Notes: generated by a model from the letters alone, not told the origin. DNA of 64,000 nt from Bacteroidota bacterium (GCA_020444275.1 JAHLLG010000001.1:248001-312000), one strand, 5' to 3'; counted from the stretch's first letter, positions 45,249 to 55,056 are shown. Made by a program: numbers and translations.

Positions 45249-47465
45249 TTAGATTGTTTTTCTTTTCAAACGAAGACTGTTTAAGACAACCGAAACTGAG
45301 CTAAAGGCCATTGCTCCACCGGCAATCATCGGATTAAGCATAAATCCATTTACCGGGTATAGAATTCCTGCTGCAATTGGTATGGCAATAATATTATAGA
45401 TAAATGCCCAGAAAAGATTTTCTTTAATCGTTCTTAACGTAGCATTGGATAGTGTTAATGCAGCTGCTATTTTTTCCAAATCACCTTTTACTAAAGTAAT
45501 ATCTGCACTTTCCATGGCTATGTCTGTACCATGGCCAATGGCAATTCCAATATCGGCTTTGGTAAGGGCAGGAGAATCGTTAATTCCATCGCCTACCATC
45601 GCTACTTTATATCCTTTCGATTGCAGGTTGCTGATATAGTTAAGCTTATCTTCAGGTAAAACTTCTGCTCTAAACTGGTCTATACCTGTTTTTGTAGCAA
45701 TATCCTGTGCTGTGTTTTTATTATCTCCGGTAATCATATGAACTTCGAGGTTCATCTTCTGAAGCTTTTTTATTGCTCTAACAGAACTTTCTTTAATCTG
45801 GTCTGAAATGGCAAACAGGGCAATCAACTCCTTGTTTTTAGCTATAAATACCATGGTTTGTGCAAAATCACCAAATTGATCAAAATACCTGTGCTCTTCA
45901 ATAATGTCAATCTGATTTTCTTTCATCAGTTGGTAATTCCCAATGAGGTAATCGTTTTCATGAATTGTTGCTGAAACTCCCAGCCCGGTTTGGCTATTAA
46001 ATTTCACTACTGTTAAACTACTGTTCGACAGGTGATTTAAATATCTCACAATAGATGCTGCCAGCGGATGTTCCGATTTTCGTTCAATTGCTAAAACATC
46101 TTCCAGAATCTGGTCGCGTTTCACATCACTTTTTAGCCAAACAACTTCATTTACTTCTGGTTGTCCTTTGGTAATGGTTCCTGTTTTGTCAACAACTACT
46201 ACATCAACTTGTTTTGCGTTTTCCAGAGTTTCGGCATTTTTAATCAAAATACCATTTTCGGCACCTTTACCAATTCCAACCATTAGTGCCGTAGGAGTTG
46301 CTAATCCAAGTGCACAGGGGCACGCAATAATCAGAACAGTAACCAAGGTAACAAAGGCATAGGTTATTTTTGGGTCGGGTCCAAATAAGTACCATACAAT
46401 TGCACTTAAAATAGCAATTCCAATGACCACAGGTACAAAAATGGATGCAATTTTATCGGCAAGTTTTTGCACAGGGGCTTTACTTCCCTGAGCATTTTTA
46501 ACCAGTTCAATAATTTGCGACAAAACAGTGTCTTTACCCACTTTTTGAGCAACCATATCAAAGCTGCCCGATTTGTTGATTGTAGCACCAATAACCAAAT
46601 CGTTTTCTGTTTTTTCAACAGGTATTGATTCTCCGGTAATCATACTCTCATCTATAAAAGAAGAACCCTGAATTACCTTTCCATCTACAGGAATTTTCTC
46701 ACCCGGGCGAATAACAATTCGATCACCAATTTGAACATCATCAATGGAAATTTCTTCTTCTTTATGATTTCGGATTACCCGTGCGGTTTTTACTTTTAAC
46801 CCCATGAGTTTTTTGATGGAATCAGAAGTCCTTGATTTGGCTTTTTCTTCGAAGTATCTACCCAATAAAATCAAAGCAATGATTATTACTGCTGCTTCAA
46901 AATAAACATGCGGCTGAATACCTTTTGATAAAAGAAAGTCGGGAAATATGGTGTTAAAAGCACTGTACAAGAAGGCGGCTCCTGTACTCAAAGCAACCAG
47001 TGTATCCATGTTAACGGATTTGTTTTTGGCTTGTTTGTATGCAATTACAAAGAATTCTCTTCCAAACCAACTTAATACAGGCACAGCAAAAGCAAACATA
47101 ATCCAGTTAGCATAAGGAATATCAGGGAAAAACATGGCAATTAGAAATACCGGAATCGCGAACAGAAATGAGAAAAAAACTTTTTTTCTTGAACTGTCCA
47201 GGTTTTTTTTCTCTTTGGCTTCTATCTCTTCAATGTTATTCTTCGATTCTTCAATAATTAATTTATAACCAATACTTTCTACAGCTTTTTCAAGATCTTC
47301 AGGAGTTACTTTTTGTTCGTTAAACTCAACAAAAACGGTAGATGCTGCAAAGTTAACATTTGCAGTATCAACTCCTTCTAAAGCAGAAAGTATAGATTCC
47401 ACACTTTGTGCACAGTTGGCACAACTCATCCCTTCAACCTGATATGTTTCTTTTTTGATGCTCAT
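45249..47465 (-). CDS. copA: Copper-translocating P-type ATPase
   Basis: A 738-residue P1B-type ATPase. One N-terminal heavy-metal domain ([12 protein letters not shown], about 12-24) comes first; eight membrane helices follow. The metal-selective CPC motif is in [12 protein letters not shown] (about 382-393), phosphorylation in [11 protein letters not shown] (about 424-434), and [10 protein letters not shown] and HPLAASI (HP locus) are also seen. CPC with a single HMA supports Cu+ export. It is last in a three-gene operon after an HMA protein and a DUF302 protein. A silver role cannot be excluded. Confidence 0.95.
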   Translation of the reverse strand: MSIKKETYQVEGMSCANCAQSVESILSALEGVDTANVNFAASTVFVEFNEQKVTPEDLEKAVESIGYKLIIEESKNNIEEIEAKEKKNLDSSRKKVFFSFLFAIPVFLIAMFFPDIPYANWIMFAFAVPVLSWFGREFFVIAYKQAKNKSVNMDTLVALSTGAAFLYSAFNTIFPDFLLSKGIQPHVYFEAAVIIIALILLGRYFEEKAKSRTSDSIKKLMGLKVKTARVIRNHKEEEISIDDVQIGDRIVIRPGEKIPVDGKVIQGSSFIDESMITGESIPVEKTENDLVIGATINKSGSFDMVAQKVGKDTVLSQIIELVKNAQGSKAPVQKLADKIASIFVPVVIGIAILSAIVWYLFGPDPKITYAFVTLVTVLIIACPCALGLATPTALMVGIGKGAENGILIKNAETLENAKQVDVVVVDKTGTITKGQPEVNEVVWLKSDVKRDQILEDVLAIERKSEHPLAASIVRYLNHLSNSSLTVVKFNSQTGLGVSATIHENDYLIGNYQLMKENQIDIIEEHRYFDQFGDFAQTMVFIAKNKELIALFAISDQIKESSVRAIKKLQKMNLEVHMITGDNKNTAQDIATKTGIDQFRAEVLPEDKLNYISNLQSKGYKVAMVGDGINDSPALTKADIGIAIGHGTDIAMESADITLVKGDLEKIAAALTLSNATLRTIKENLFWAFIYNIIAIPIAAGILYPVNGFMLNPMIAGGAMAFSSVSVVLNSLRLKRKTI

Positions 47466-47470
47466 TAATA

Positions 47471-47695
47471 TTAATCTTCCAGTCTTTCTACTTTATATCC
47501 TGCTTTCGTAACAACATCTTCAATATTAGCAGCAATTTTATCAGTATTTCCATCGGTTTCAACCTCAATGATTTTATCGTTTACATCAAGAAATACCCTC
47601 CAGGATTTTATTTCATCTATGCTTTCCATTCCTGGTTTTATTGCATTAACACAACCATTACATTTAAGGTTGGATTTAAATCGTATTGTTTTCAT
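47471..47695 (-). CDS. Heavy-metal-associated (HMA) domain protein, copper chaperone-like
   Basis: A 74-residue single-domain protein with the metal motif [11 protein letters not shown] (CxxC at about 12-15) in the ferredoxin-like HMA fold. It lies 5 bp before copA on the same strand. It probably hands copper to CopA in the cytoplasm, as CopZ does. Note the Asn-Gly between cysteines rather than the usual xxx-MxCxxC pattern with Met. Confidence 0.88.
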   Translation of the reverse strand: MKTIRFKSNLKCNGCVNAIKPGMESIDEIKSWRVFLDVNDKIIEVETDGNTDKIAANIEDVVTKAGYKVERLED

Positions 47696-47697
47696 TT

Positions 47698-48084
47698 TTA
47701 TAGTGAATTGATAACTTGTTCTAATTTTGATTTGATATCTCCTGCAATTTTGGCCAATTCGGGGTTTTTTACTGCTTGCATAGATGCCTGGGGATCCACA
47801 GCTGATACATCAATCTTACCATCATCTGTCTCCTGAACAACAACATTACATGGCAACATTAATCCAATATATGGTTCATTTGAAAGTGCTTTATAAGCGT
47901 TGGGTGGATTACAAGCGCCTAGAATTTTGTATTTTCTGAAATCAACATCGATCTTTTCTTTGAGAGTTTTTTGAACGTCAATTTCTGTTAATACACCAAA
48001 TCCTTCTGATTTTAGTTTTGCTGTTACCTGCTCAATGGCAGAGTCAAAATCTGTAGAAATAACTTTGTTTACATAATATGACAT
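47698..48084 (-). CDS. DUF302 family protein
   Basis: A 128-residue protein with the DUF302 pattern: VISTDFDSAIEQVTAKLKSEGFGVLTEIDVQKTLKEKI, YKILGACNPPNAYKALSNEP and GLMLPCNVVVQE. Two cysteines at GAC and LPC are conserved in the family and could bind metal or haem. It starts the copper operon, two bases before the HMA gene. Its role is not known, but it is often found with metal or sulfur genes. Confidence 0.9.
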   Translation of the reverse strand: MSYYVNKVISTDFDSAIEQVTAKLKSEGFGVLTEIDVQKTLKEKIDVDFRKYKILGACNPPNAYKALSNEPYIGLMLPCNVVVQETDDGKIDVSAVDPQASMQAVKNPELAKIAGDIKSKLEQVINSL

Positions 48085-48231
48085 ACGAACCTCCTTGATT
48101 TAAACATAAAATCGGCCCCAAAAGCGTTAAAGAAAATGATTATGAGAAAAATTACCTTGTTATTAACCCTTGCTTCCGGAACCGATTTGTCTTTAGTAAA
48201 CAACTAAATTACAAAATTGTTTACAAATATT

Positions 48232-48876
48232 TTAATTATTGCAATTATCATTACAACAACAGGCTAGCTTATTGCTTCTTACTTTTTCGAAAGCTTCGCG
48301 GCCTTCTTTAAAAGCGAACCAGGCTATGCCTAAAGATCCTAATATGTCAATGTACCCTATTTTAAATATTTCATATAATCCACTCGATGCTAAAAGTACT
48401 ATTGATAAATACAAACATGATTTTGTGCAGTTTGCATCAGCAATAATTGCATCCGAATTAAGTTTTTTACCAATCGATAGTTTAAATCTCATCAAAAAAA
48501 ACATGGTAAGGATAGAAACAGATGATATTATTAAACCTGGCAAAGTTGTTTCAGGTTTACTCTGTTGAATAATATTAATTGCTGCACCTGTTACAATGCC
48601 AATTGTTAAGATATAAAATCCAACACCTGTTATCCTTAGCGCTTGTCTTTCGAATTTATCTCGTTGCTCTACACTGGTGCGTTTCATTCTAATAACCATA
48701 TGAGCAATTCCTATTCCCGAGATAACCTCTACAAAACTATCGCTGCCAAAACCCAAAAGTGAAAGAGCCTCATCATCTAAACCAAAATATACGGAAATTA
48801 TTCCTTCAACTACATTATATACAATTGTAATAATGCTTAAGATTAATGCCGTATTTAATAATTTAAGATGGTTCAT
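48232..48876 (-). CDS. Cation efflux (CDF-like) transporter, compact form
   Basis: A 214-residue membrane protein with about six hydrophobic segments. YNVVEGIISVYFGLDDEALSLLGFGSDSFVEVISG resembles helices 1-2 of CDF transporters with the metal site in D-x3-D form (GSDSFVE). SDAIIADANCTKSCLYLSIVLL corresponds to the second metal helix. The usual cytoplasmic C-terminal domain is absent; instead the protein ends in a Cys-rich tail (ACCCNDNCNN). It lies 147 bp upstream of the copper operon on the same strand. The metal is unknown. Confidence 0.8.
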   Translation of the reverse strand: MNHLKLLNTALILSIITIVYNVVEGIISVYFGLDDEALSLLGFGSDSFVEVISGIGIAHMVIRMKRTSVEQRDKFERQALRITGVGFYILTIGIVTGAAINIIQQSKPETTLPGLIISSVSILTMFFLMRFKLSIGKKLNSDAIIADANCTKSCLYLSIVLLASSGLYEIFKIGYIDILGSLGIAWFAFKEGREAFEKVRSNKLACCCNDNCNN

Positions 48877-48932
48877 GTATAAAAGACTTATTCGTCTTTT
48901 ATATCTACAAATGTAATCAATAATTGTTTATG

Positions 48933-49883
48933 TTATGTTCTTTTTATCAAAAAAAATGAGCCAAAAATAGAAGGTATGGCTAAATTAATAATCCACAACA
49001 GAAAGGTTGATAGAACAATGCCTAATATATTACTGGTAAACATACCAATAAAAAAAATGGATAATGATCCTCTTATACCTAGTTCAACTAGCGTAGTTGT
49101 AGGAATTAAGGTTGAAACCAAATATATTAAACCAATGGATGTATACGTTTGTGTAAATCCTAAACTAATGTTGAAATATTTTAATAGAAGATAGAATTGC
49201 AGCGTAAATATGCCGTATCGTAGTATGCTTAGTACTAAAACTATTGCAAGGGTTGAAAATGATGTATTGGTAAAAAAATCGATCTGTTCTTCACGGGATT
49301 GAAAAAAGGAAAATCTTAGCAACAAAGGTTTAATGAATTTGGTATTAAAATAGATCCAGATAAATAAGGTTAAAATAACCAAAGCAAGAATAATAGATAT
49401 CGTGTCTAAAAGCGGGCTTAGGCCTGCTTTTTCAGGGAATAACCATAAAAGCAGACCTAATGCTGCCAGTCCGTTTACAATGGTTGTGATAATTTGTCCG
49501 AAGCTGCCTAAACTTGTTGCAAGCAATCCGTATGTTCTCTGTCCTTTGTTAAGAAACATAATGCGCCCGCCAATTTCGCCAACTCTGTTGGGAGTAAAAA
49601 TTCCAACGGTAATTCCTGCTAAAATACTTCTGAGTGCATCAAAAAAGGTGAAGCGGGCTATTTTTTCTATCAGTTTTTTCCACTTAATGGTTTCAATACC
49701 CCAGTTTACAAACATCAGAATAAAGGCGAGTGCTAAATACAGAAAAGATTTTTTTGTGTTAAATATCCCATGAAAGGTAATGTGATGTAAATTATCAAAA
49801 TGTATAATCTTATAAATTATAAAACCATACGAAAGGATAATGAGAACGAAGCTCAAAATTATTTTGTATATTTTATTTCGCAT
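48933..49883 (-). CDS. Lysylphosphatidylglycerol synthase-TM / flippase-like membrane protein
   Basis: About 316 residues from the ATG at 49883 (the track start is a TTG). There are eight or so hydrophobic segments. The family landmarks are GIFTPNRVGEIGGRIMFL, near 80-100, and LIPTTTLVELGIRG, near 265. It belongs to the UPF0104/LPG_synthase_TM superfamily, which includes AglD- and flippase-type proteins. No catalytic partner domain is fused. Probably moves a lipid or lipid-linked molecule; substrate unknown. Confidence 0.82.
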   Translation of the reverse strand: MRNKIYKIILSFVLIILSYGFIIYKIIHFDNLHHITFHGIFNTKKSFLYLALAFILMFVNWGIETIKWKKLIEKIARFTFFDALRSILAGITVGIFTPNRVGEIGGRIMFLNKGQRTYGLLATSLGSFGQIITTIVNGLAALGLLLWLFPEKAGLSPLLDTISIILALVILTLFIWIYFNTKFIKPLLLRFSFFQSREEQIDFFTNTSFSTLAIVLVLSILRYGIFTLQFYLLLKYFNISLGFTQTYTSIGLIYLVSTLIPTTTLVELGIRGSLSIFFIGMFTSNILGIVLSTFLLWIINLAIPSIFGSFFLIKRT

Positions 49884-50027
49884 AAATGGTCTATTCAACA
49901 CACTCAAAGATATAAGAAGATTCTGTATTGTTTGATATTGATTTAAGTTTTTCGATCTTTACAGCGTATATTTTATGATTTATACTTAAGTTAATTTATT
50001 CATTATTAATAGGTATTATAAGTTTAC

Positions 50028-50804
50028 ATGTCAGTACGACCCAAAAAAAGTTTAGGACAGCATTTCCTTAAGGATGAGAATATTGCCCGGAAAATTGTTG
50101 ATGCAATTTCAGACTTACCACAAAAAAAAGTTTTGGAAATTGGTCCAGGTACCGGAGTATTAACTAGCTTGTTAGTAAAAAATGATGATATTGATTTTTA
50201 TGCCATAGAGGTTGATCAGGAAGCATATGACTTTTTATCAGCTACCTATCCATCAATGAGCGATAGACTTCTATTTAAAAATTTCCTAAAGATTGATTTG
50301 CAAGACCTGTTTTCTGATCCTTTAACTATTATTGGAAACTTTCCTTACAATATTTCAAGCCAAATATTTTTTAAAGTTTTAGAGAATAAACATTTGGTAA
50401 AAGATGTTGTTTGTATGATTCAGAAAGAGGTTGCCGATCGAATAAAAGCCTCGCATGGGAATAAAACATATGGAATCTTAAGTGTTTTATTGCAGGCGTA
50501 TTATGATATCGATTACCTGTTTACTGTTGGTCCTAAAGTGTTTAATCCACCGCCAAAAGTTAATTCTGCGGTTATTCATCTGAAACGAAATCAGCGGGAA
50601 AAACTGGATTGTAATGAGGACCTTTTTTTCAGAGTCGTAAAGTTGGGATTTAACCAAAGAAGAAAAACATTACGTAACTCTTTAAAAAGTATTTTGTTAA
50701 ATTTACCAACAGACGATGATATTTTTAGTAAACGACCCGAACAACTGAGTGTTGAAGATTTTATTTATCTTACAAACTTAATTGAGTCTAACAATAACAA
50801 TTAA
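50028..50804 (+). CDS. rsmA: 16S rRNA (adenine1518-N6/adenine1519-N6)-dimethyltransferase
   Basis: A 258-residue protein of normal length. Motifs: KKSLGQHFLKDENIARKIV, the SAM loop VLEIGPGTGVLTSLL, IGNFPYNISSQI (NLPY-like, here NFPY), and FNPPPKVNSAVIHL near the C-terminal domain. It dimethylates the two adenines in helix 45 of 16S rRNA. It is followed 12 bp later by mgtE, so the two share a transcript. Confidence 0.96.
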   Translation: MSVRPKKSLGQHFLKDENIARKIVDAISDLPQKKVLEIGPGTGVLTSLLVKNDDIDFYAIEVDQEAYDFLSATYPSMSDRLLFKNFLKIDLQDLFSDPLTIIGNFPYNISSQIFFKVLENKHLVKDVVCMIQKEVADRIKASHGNKTYGILSVLLQAYYDIDYLFTVGPKVFNPPPKVNSAVIHLKRNQREKLDCNEDLFFRVVKLGFNQRRKTLRNSLKSILLNLPTDDDIFSKRPEQLSVEDFIYLTNLIESNNNN

Positions 50805-50816
50805 AACCAGCAAATT

Positions 50817-52178
50817 ATGGCTATGCAATTCGAACTAACCAAAGAGTTTATTGATCTTCTGCAAGATCATATTGAAAAAAATGATGAGGTAACTGTTTTT
50901 GAAATGGTGAAGGATTTGCACCCGGCCGATATTGCTGAAATATACGATGAGCTGGATATTGATGAAGCACGTTTTATTCATGTAATTCTGGATCCGGAAA
51001 TAGCGGCTGATGTATTGGTTGAATTGGAAGAAGATGACAGGGAGCGGTTTTTAAAAGTTTTACCCAGTGAGGTAATTGCAGAATTTGTGAATAAGCTCGA
51101 TTCGGATGATGCTGCCGATGTTATTGGTGAGTTCTCTGAAGAAAAGCAGGAGGAAGTATTATCTCATATTGATGACCTTGAGCAAGCTGGCGATATTGTA
51201 GATCTTTTGAATTATGACGAGGATTCTGCAGGTGGTTTAATGGCAAAGGAGTTAATTACAGTGAACGAGAACTGGAATATAATGACTTGCCTTAAAGAGA
51301 TGAGGAAGCAAGCGGCCGATGTCGATGAAATTTATTACGTGTATGTTATTGACGACAACAATGTGTTGAAAGGGACTCTGTCGTTAAAGAAACTGCTTTT
51401 AAGTTCATCCAATAAGAAAATAGCGAATATTATCAATACCGATGTTATTTCAGTAAAAACCGATACGACTTCCGAGGAGGTTGCTAATATTATGGATAAA
51501 TACGATCTGGTAGCGCTGCCTGTTATTGACCAGTTAGGGAGGTTAGTGGGTAGAATTACTATTGATGATGTGGTAGATGTAATTCGAGAAGAAGCAGAAC
51601 GCGACTATCAGTTGGTATCCGGTATTACGCAGGATGTTGAGTCGTCGGATAGTGCATGGATGTTAACACGTGCTCGCATACCGTGGTTGTTTATAGGGTT
51701 ATTTGGTGGCATTATTGCTGCCCTTGTAATGGGAGTTTATGAAGTAGATTTAGGCATTAATCCACGAATGGCATTTTTTATTCCGTTAATTGCTGCTATG
51801 GGAGGAAATGTCGGAGTGCAGTCTTCGTCGATTATTGTTCAGGCTTTAGCAAGCAATTCCATGGGGTTCGAAGGAATCGGGCGTAAGCTTTTAAAAGAAC
51901 TTGGTGTAGCAGCCATAAATGGAGTAATTCTCTCTTCTGTAATATTTGCTTACAATTACTTTTTTAGCAATTCGTTCGAATTAACCTTAACAGTAAGTGC
52001 AGCATTATTTTCAGTTATTGTATTTGCTTCCATGTTTGGAACGTTTGTGCCGATGTTTCTGGATAAATTTAAAATAGATCCTGCCTTGGCAACCGGGCCG
52101 TTTATTACAACAGTGAATGATATTATGGGACTGTTTATTTATTTAATGATTGGAAGAGCGGTTTTTACCTTTTTTTAA
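50817..52178 (+). CDS. mgtE: Magnesium transporter MgtE
   Basis: A 453-residue protein with the standard order: MgtE N domain (about 1-130, helical repeats LHPADIAEIYDEL and SDDAADVIGEFSEE), tandem CBS domains (about 135-255, containing DEDSAGGLMAKELITV and YDLVALPVIDQLGRLVGRITIDD), and a five-helix membrane domain (about 285-453) with PLIAAMGGNVGVQSSSIIVQALA and NDIMGLFIYLMIG. The N and CBS parts sense intracellular magnesium and gate the channel. Confidence 0.96.
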   Translation: MAMQFELTKEFIDLLQDHIEKNDEVTVFEMVKDLHPADIAEIYDELDIDEARFIHVILDPEIAADVLVELEEDDRERFLKVLPSEVIAEFVNKLDSDDAADVIGEFSEEKQEEVLSHIDDLEQAGDIVDLLNYDEDSAGGLMAKELITVNENWNIMTCLKEMRKQAADVDEIYYVYVIDDNNVLKGTLSLKKLLLSSSNKKIANIINTDVISVKTDTTSEEVANIMDKYDLVALPVIDQLGRLVGRITIDDVVDVIREEAERDYQLVSGITQDVESSDSAWMLTRARIPWLFIGLFGGIIAALVMGVYEVDLGINPRMAFFIPLIAAMGGNVGVQSSSIIVQALASNSMGFEGIGRKLLKELGVAAINGVILSSVIFAYNYFFSNSFELTLTVSAALFSVIVFASMFGTFVPMFLDKFKIDPALATGPFITTVNDIMGLFIYLMIGRAVFTFF

Positions 52179-52360
52179 AAAAGAAATTTTACTTTCATCA
52201 AGGCATTTCTTATTGAACGCTGATTAAATTGAAAGGCAAATCCAAACAAGGATATAGAGGCAGTCCAAAAAGTCTTTGAGTACCTTTGTGAGTCCTTTGT
52301 GTGACTTCGTGGTACAATTCATAATACTGTTATACAATTCCGATATCTATCGGAACACGA

Positions 52361-52414
52361 ACCTGCCTGCCGGCATGGCAGGGAAGACGCAGACCTGCCT
52401 GTCGGCAGACAGGG
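52361..52414. repeat. Two tandem copies of a GC-rich hairpin repeat
   Basis: ACCTGCCTGCCGGCATGGCAGGG-type unit (52361-52383) is followed 9 bp later by a similar unit (52393-52414). Each folds on itself: CCTGCC/GGCAGG in the first, CCTGTC/GACAGG in the second. GC content is far above the surroundings. Confidence 0.7.
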
Positions 52415-52473
52415 TTTCACAAAGTAAATGGATCTGAATAATTAGCAATGTTCTCACTTTTTGGACAGCCTCG

Positions 52474-52521
52474 TTTATCAGTATTTTCGGAGCAATCCGA
52501 AATCTGCGGAATCCGCGTTCT
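52474..52521 (+). repeat. Dispersed ~48-bp intergenic repeat, copy 2
   Basis: It begins TTTATCAG and ends ATCCGCGTTCT as at 20631-20675. Internal inverted repeats are TTCGGA/TCCGAA and GCGGAATCCGC. It sits just past the stop of the PepSY gene. Confidence 0.6.
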
Positions 52522-52525
52522 TTTT

Positions 52526-53089
52526 TTAAAATATTTTGTAATAATAAATTAGCAAGAATGCAATTGGAATAATAATTCCTATAGCGGTTAACCATGCGCC
52601 ACGACCGGTAATTCCGTTTTTACCTTTTAAAATAAACAGACCTGTAAATGCGAGTAAAATCAAAGAAACAGCATAAATATCCGAAATCCAGGTCCACATT
52701 TTATGTGGATTATAATGCAGGTAATTGGCCTGATGAAAAACAGGACGACGTTTTGAAGTTTCGATATATCCTTTACCTGTTGTAAGATCTATATTTATAT
52801 TACCATCTTCTATAAAAATTTTCAAATTTTCTTCATCGGGGAAATAGTGGTTTTTATACTCTTCACCGGGCGTATACTTCTTAATTAAAGACAGAATTTG
52901 ATCTCGATTCAGATTTTCCTGGTTGATGTATTCTTCAATTTTCAACTCTTCATATTTCACAATATAACTTGGATTCCAGTCATCAATATGATTTAAAGCT
53001 ATACCCGATAAACCATAAATAACGGTTAAAAAGAAGAAAATATACCCCAAATCCCGATGTAAATTTCTATTTAATTTTCGAAGCTTCAT
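52526..53089 (-). CDS. PepSY-associated membrane protein
   Basis: A 187-residue protein with one N-terminal helix (YIFFFLTVIYGLSGIALNH, about 16-34), a periplasmic PepSY-like region (about 45-115) and two C-terminal helices (about 133-152 and 165-185). RNLHRDLGYIFFFLTVIYGLSG and YLHYNPHKMWTWISDIYAVSLILLAFTGL match the PepSY-associated family, whose members often work in iron or haem reduction. It lies 72 bp downstream of the His-rich lipoprotein gene on the same strand; a hairpin lies between them. Confidence 0.85.
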   Translation of the reverse strand: MKLRKLNRNLHRDLGYIFFFLTVIYGLSGIALNHIDDWNPSYIVKYEELKIEEYINQENLNRDQILSLIKKYTPGEEYKNHYFPDEENLKIFIEDGNINIDLTTGKGYIETSKRRPVFHQANYLHYNPHKMWTWISDIYAVSLILLAFTGLFILKGKNGITGRGAWLTAIGIIIPIAFLLIYYYKIF

Positions 53090-53109
53090 ATGAATTCTTT
53101 TAATTAAAA

Positions 53110-53136
53110 GTCCGAAGATTTTTAAAATCTTCGGAC
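53110..53136 (-). terminator. Rho-independent terminator after the lipoprotein gene
   Basis: GTCCGAAGATTTT / AAAATCTTCGGAC has 13-bp arms with almost no loop; read on the minus strand it is followed by T-rich sequence (CTTTTAATTA). It would separate the lipoprotein from the PepSY gene. Confidence 0.7.
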
Positions 53137-53161
53137 AAACTTAATAAAACTATTTTGCTTT

Positions 53162-53788
53162 TTAATTACTGTGCTCTTCGCTTTCAGCATGCTCGTGTTC
53201 ATGATCATGTGCTTCACTCTTAATATCTTCATGATCTTGATCACATTCAACTACTTCAAATTTACTAGCTTCGATCCAGAATTGGGAATAGTATCCATTT
53301 TCAGAGGCTGCAATTTGTTCTCTCATGGCATCTATTTGATGTTGCTTTTGTTCAGCTTCTTCTGTAGTTTCTTCGTGAGTTCCACCTGAATGATCGTGTA
53401 AAGCTTCACTTTCTGCTTCCTCTTTTTCAAGGTTTGCTACATAAGCTTCGTCAATTCTTAGTTCTTTCATAATCCCAGTAACCTTAACGTGGCTGCCTTC
53501 CAACTCTTTCTCAAAAACTCCGATTTCATCGTTTGGAGTTATTTTAATAGCTACATCAGGATCAGTTCCCATAATAAACATTCGTTTACCGCCATGCGAG
53601 CATACATGGTTTACTGTTCCTTTAATTACAATCTCTTTGTCAACGTAACTTTGGATATTAGCATTTACCTCGTCAACAGTCACAGCTGCTATTTCTTTTT
53701 CTTTTGTTTCTTCACTTTTTTGTCCCTGGTTTGTGCAAGCAGCAAATGCAGCTAATACAAAAAGAATTCCGAATACTTTCTTAATCAT
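53162..53788 (-). CDS. OB-fold-like lipoprotein with histidine-rich tail
   Basis: A 208-residue protein with a lipoprotein signal (LAAFAAC, Cys at about 18). The central part (about 38-125: VNANIQSYVDKEIVIKGTVNHVCSHGGKRMFIMG, HVKVTGIMKELR) has the strand pattern of an OB fold. The last 80 residues are acidic and His-rich (HDHSGGTHEE, DQDHEDIKSEAHDHEHEHAESEEHSN). Such tails bind zinc, copper or nickel. It is upstream of the PepSY membrane protein, so a metal-handling role for the pair is plausible but not shown. Confidence 0.75.
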   Translation of the reverse strand: MIKKVFGILFVLAAFAACTNQGQKSEETKEKEIAAVTVDEVNANIQSYVDKEIVIKGTVNHVCSHGGKRMFIMGTDPDVAIKITPNDEIGVFEKELEGSHVKVTGIMKELRIDEAYVANLEKEEAESEALHDHSGGTHEETTEEAEQKQHQIDAMREQIAASENGYYSQFWIEASKFEVVECDQDHEDIKSEAHDHEHEHAESEEHSN

Positions 53789-53934
53789 AAATTTTAGGTT
53801 TTATTGGTTAACATTTTAATTTCGAGCATAAATATAGTAAGTATCTTTGAAAAAACAGATACGTACTGTTTAATTAACCTCTTCATAACATCAGGTTAGT
53901 AAATAAGAAAATAAAGAGTGAGTTTTACAGTATA

Positions 53935-55056
53935 TTAGGTTTTAACCGGAACTGTAAAGTTAATGGTAGTACCCTTTCCTTCCGTGGTTTCAATCCACAG
54001 ATCTCCACCGTTTTTCTTAACTAGCTCTTTACACAATATTAATCCAAAACCTGTTCCTTTTTCATTGTCGGTACCTAATGATGTATACCCCTCACCAACA
54101 TCCAAGATTTTTTCTACATTATCGGAATTAATACCTACCCCTGTATCGACAACTTGTAATTGTGCTAAGTTAGTATTTTTATTTTTCAAATATTTAATCT
54201 GAATAAGACTTTCATGATGTGAGAATTTTATGGCATTAGAAATCAGATTTCGTATAATAGTGCTTAGCATGTCCGGATCAGCGTATATTTTTAACTCATC
54301 GGGCGTAAGGTCTACAATATGAATACTTTTTTTACTTGCCGTTTCTAATAAAGGTTTAATACTATTGGCAATTATACTTCTGCAATGGATAATTTCAGGA
54401 ATAACTTCTTTTCTGCCTGATTGTGTATGTGCCCATTCTAGCAGCGTTTCAATTAACTGATATGTAGATTGGGTTGCACTAAAACATTTTTGGATGTGGT
54501 TTTGGATTGCATCCTGATCTAAACGATCATACTTGTGATTTAATAATTTTAAGAAATTATATACTGTGCCTATTGGCCCTTTCACATCATGCGAAATAAT
54601 CGAGATTAACCGGTCTTTTTGAGCGATTAATTCTTCTAACTCCGCTTCTCTTTCCTTAATATGATTTAAATTTTGGTTTCTTTCAATAGAAAATAAAATG
54701 GACTGAATCAGGGAATAGCTTTCAATATTTCCTTTAATTATATAATGTTGAGCGCCCATTTTTACCGCTTCCTGCCCTTTCTTCTCATCTTTTAATCCGG
54801 TAATAACTACGATGGGGATTACTTTTTCTATTTCAAGAATTTCTTCTAACGCCATTAAACCATCACTATCGGGCAATCCCAGGTCTAGAAGAATAATATC
54901 AAAACTATTAGTTGCAATTGTTTCTTTAGCTTCTTTTAATGTTGCTGCATTGTTTAATTCAAAACTAAAATAATCGTTATCTAATAATAATTCCTCGATG
55001 AGTAAGGCATCACCGGGGTTATCCTCAACCAACAATATATTTAAGTTTTGTTTCAT
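53935..55056 (-). CDS. Response regulator-histidine kinase hybrid (REC-HisKA-HATPase)
   Basis: A 373-residue cytoplasmic protein with no membrane segment. REC domain about 5-125 (LLVEDNPGDALLIEEL, DIILLDLGLPDSDG with the phospho-Asp). HisKA about 148-215 (SIISHDVKGPIGTVYNFLKLL with the His). HATPase about 255-370 (NLISNAIKFSHHES, DTGVGI, GTGFGLILCKELV). The gene overlaps the next one upstream by one base. It likely takes a phosphoryl signal through its own REC and controls its kinase. Confidence 0.92.
   Translation of the reverse strand: MKQNLNILLVEDNPGDALLIEELLLDNDYFSFELNNAATLKEAKETIATNSFDIILLDLGLPDSDGLMALEEILEIEKVIPIVVITGLKDEKKGQEAVKMGAQHYIIKGNIESYSLIQSILFSIERNQNLNHIKEREAELEELIAQKDRLISIISHDVKGPIGTVYNFLKLLNHKYDRLDQDAIQNHIQKCFSATQSTYQLIETLLEWAHTQSGRKEVIPEIIHCRSIIANSIKPLLETASKKSIHIVDLTPDELKIYADPDMLSTIIRNLISNAIKFSHHESLIQIKYLKNKNTNLAQLQVVDTGVGINSDNVEKILDVGEGYTSLGTDNEKGTGFGLILCKELVKKNGGDLWIETTEGKGTTINFTVPVKT

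Larger units (their letters stand above)
52179..52525. other. Repeat-rich non-coding region between mgtE and the PepSY gene
   Basis: This 347-bp stretch has no believable gene; the 52347-52595 ORF is a shadow. It contains a stretch like AAGTCTTTGAGTACC..GTGAC TTCGTGGTAC, a palindrome TTCCGATATCTATCGGAA, two copies of a GC-rich hairpin unit, an IR TTCGGA / TCCGAA and a repeat that also occurs at 20631. It reads like a cluster of dispersed intergenic elements. Confidence 0.6.

Noticed and set aside
48141-48206. Tiny ORF MRKITLLLTLASG... upstream of the copper operon
   Set aside because: About 21 codons with no ribosome-binding signal I can judge; it looks like chance, although a leader peptide cannot be ruled out.
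52347-52595. 82-aa ORF over the repeat region
   Set aside because: It is composed of repeat sequence and the reverse end of the PepSY gene; no start context or homology pattern.
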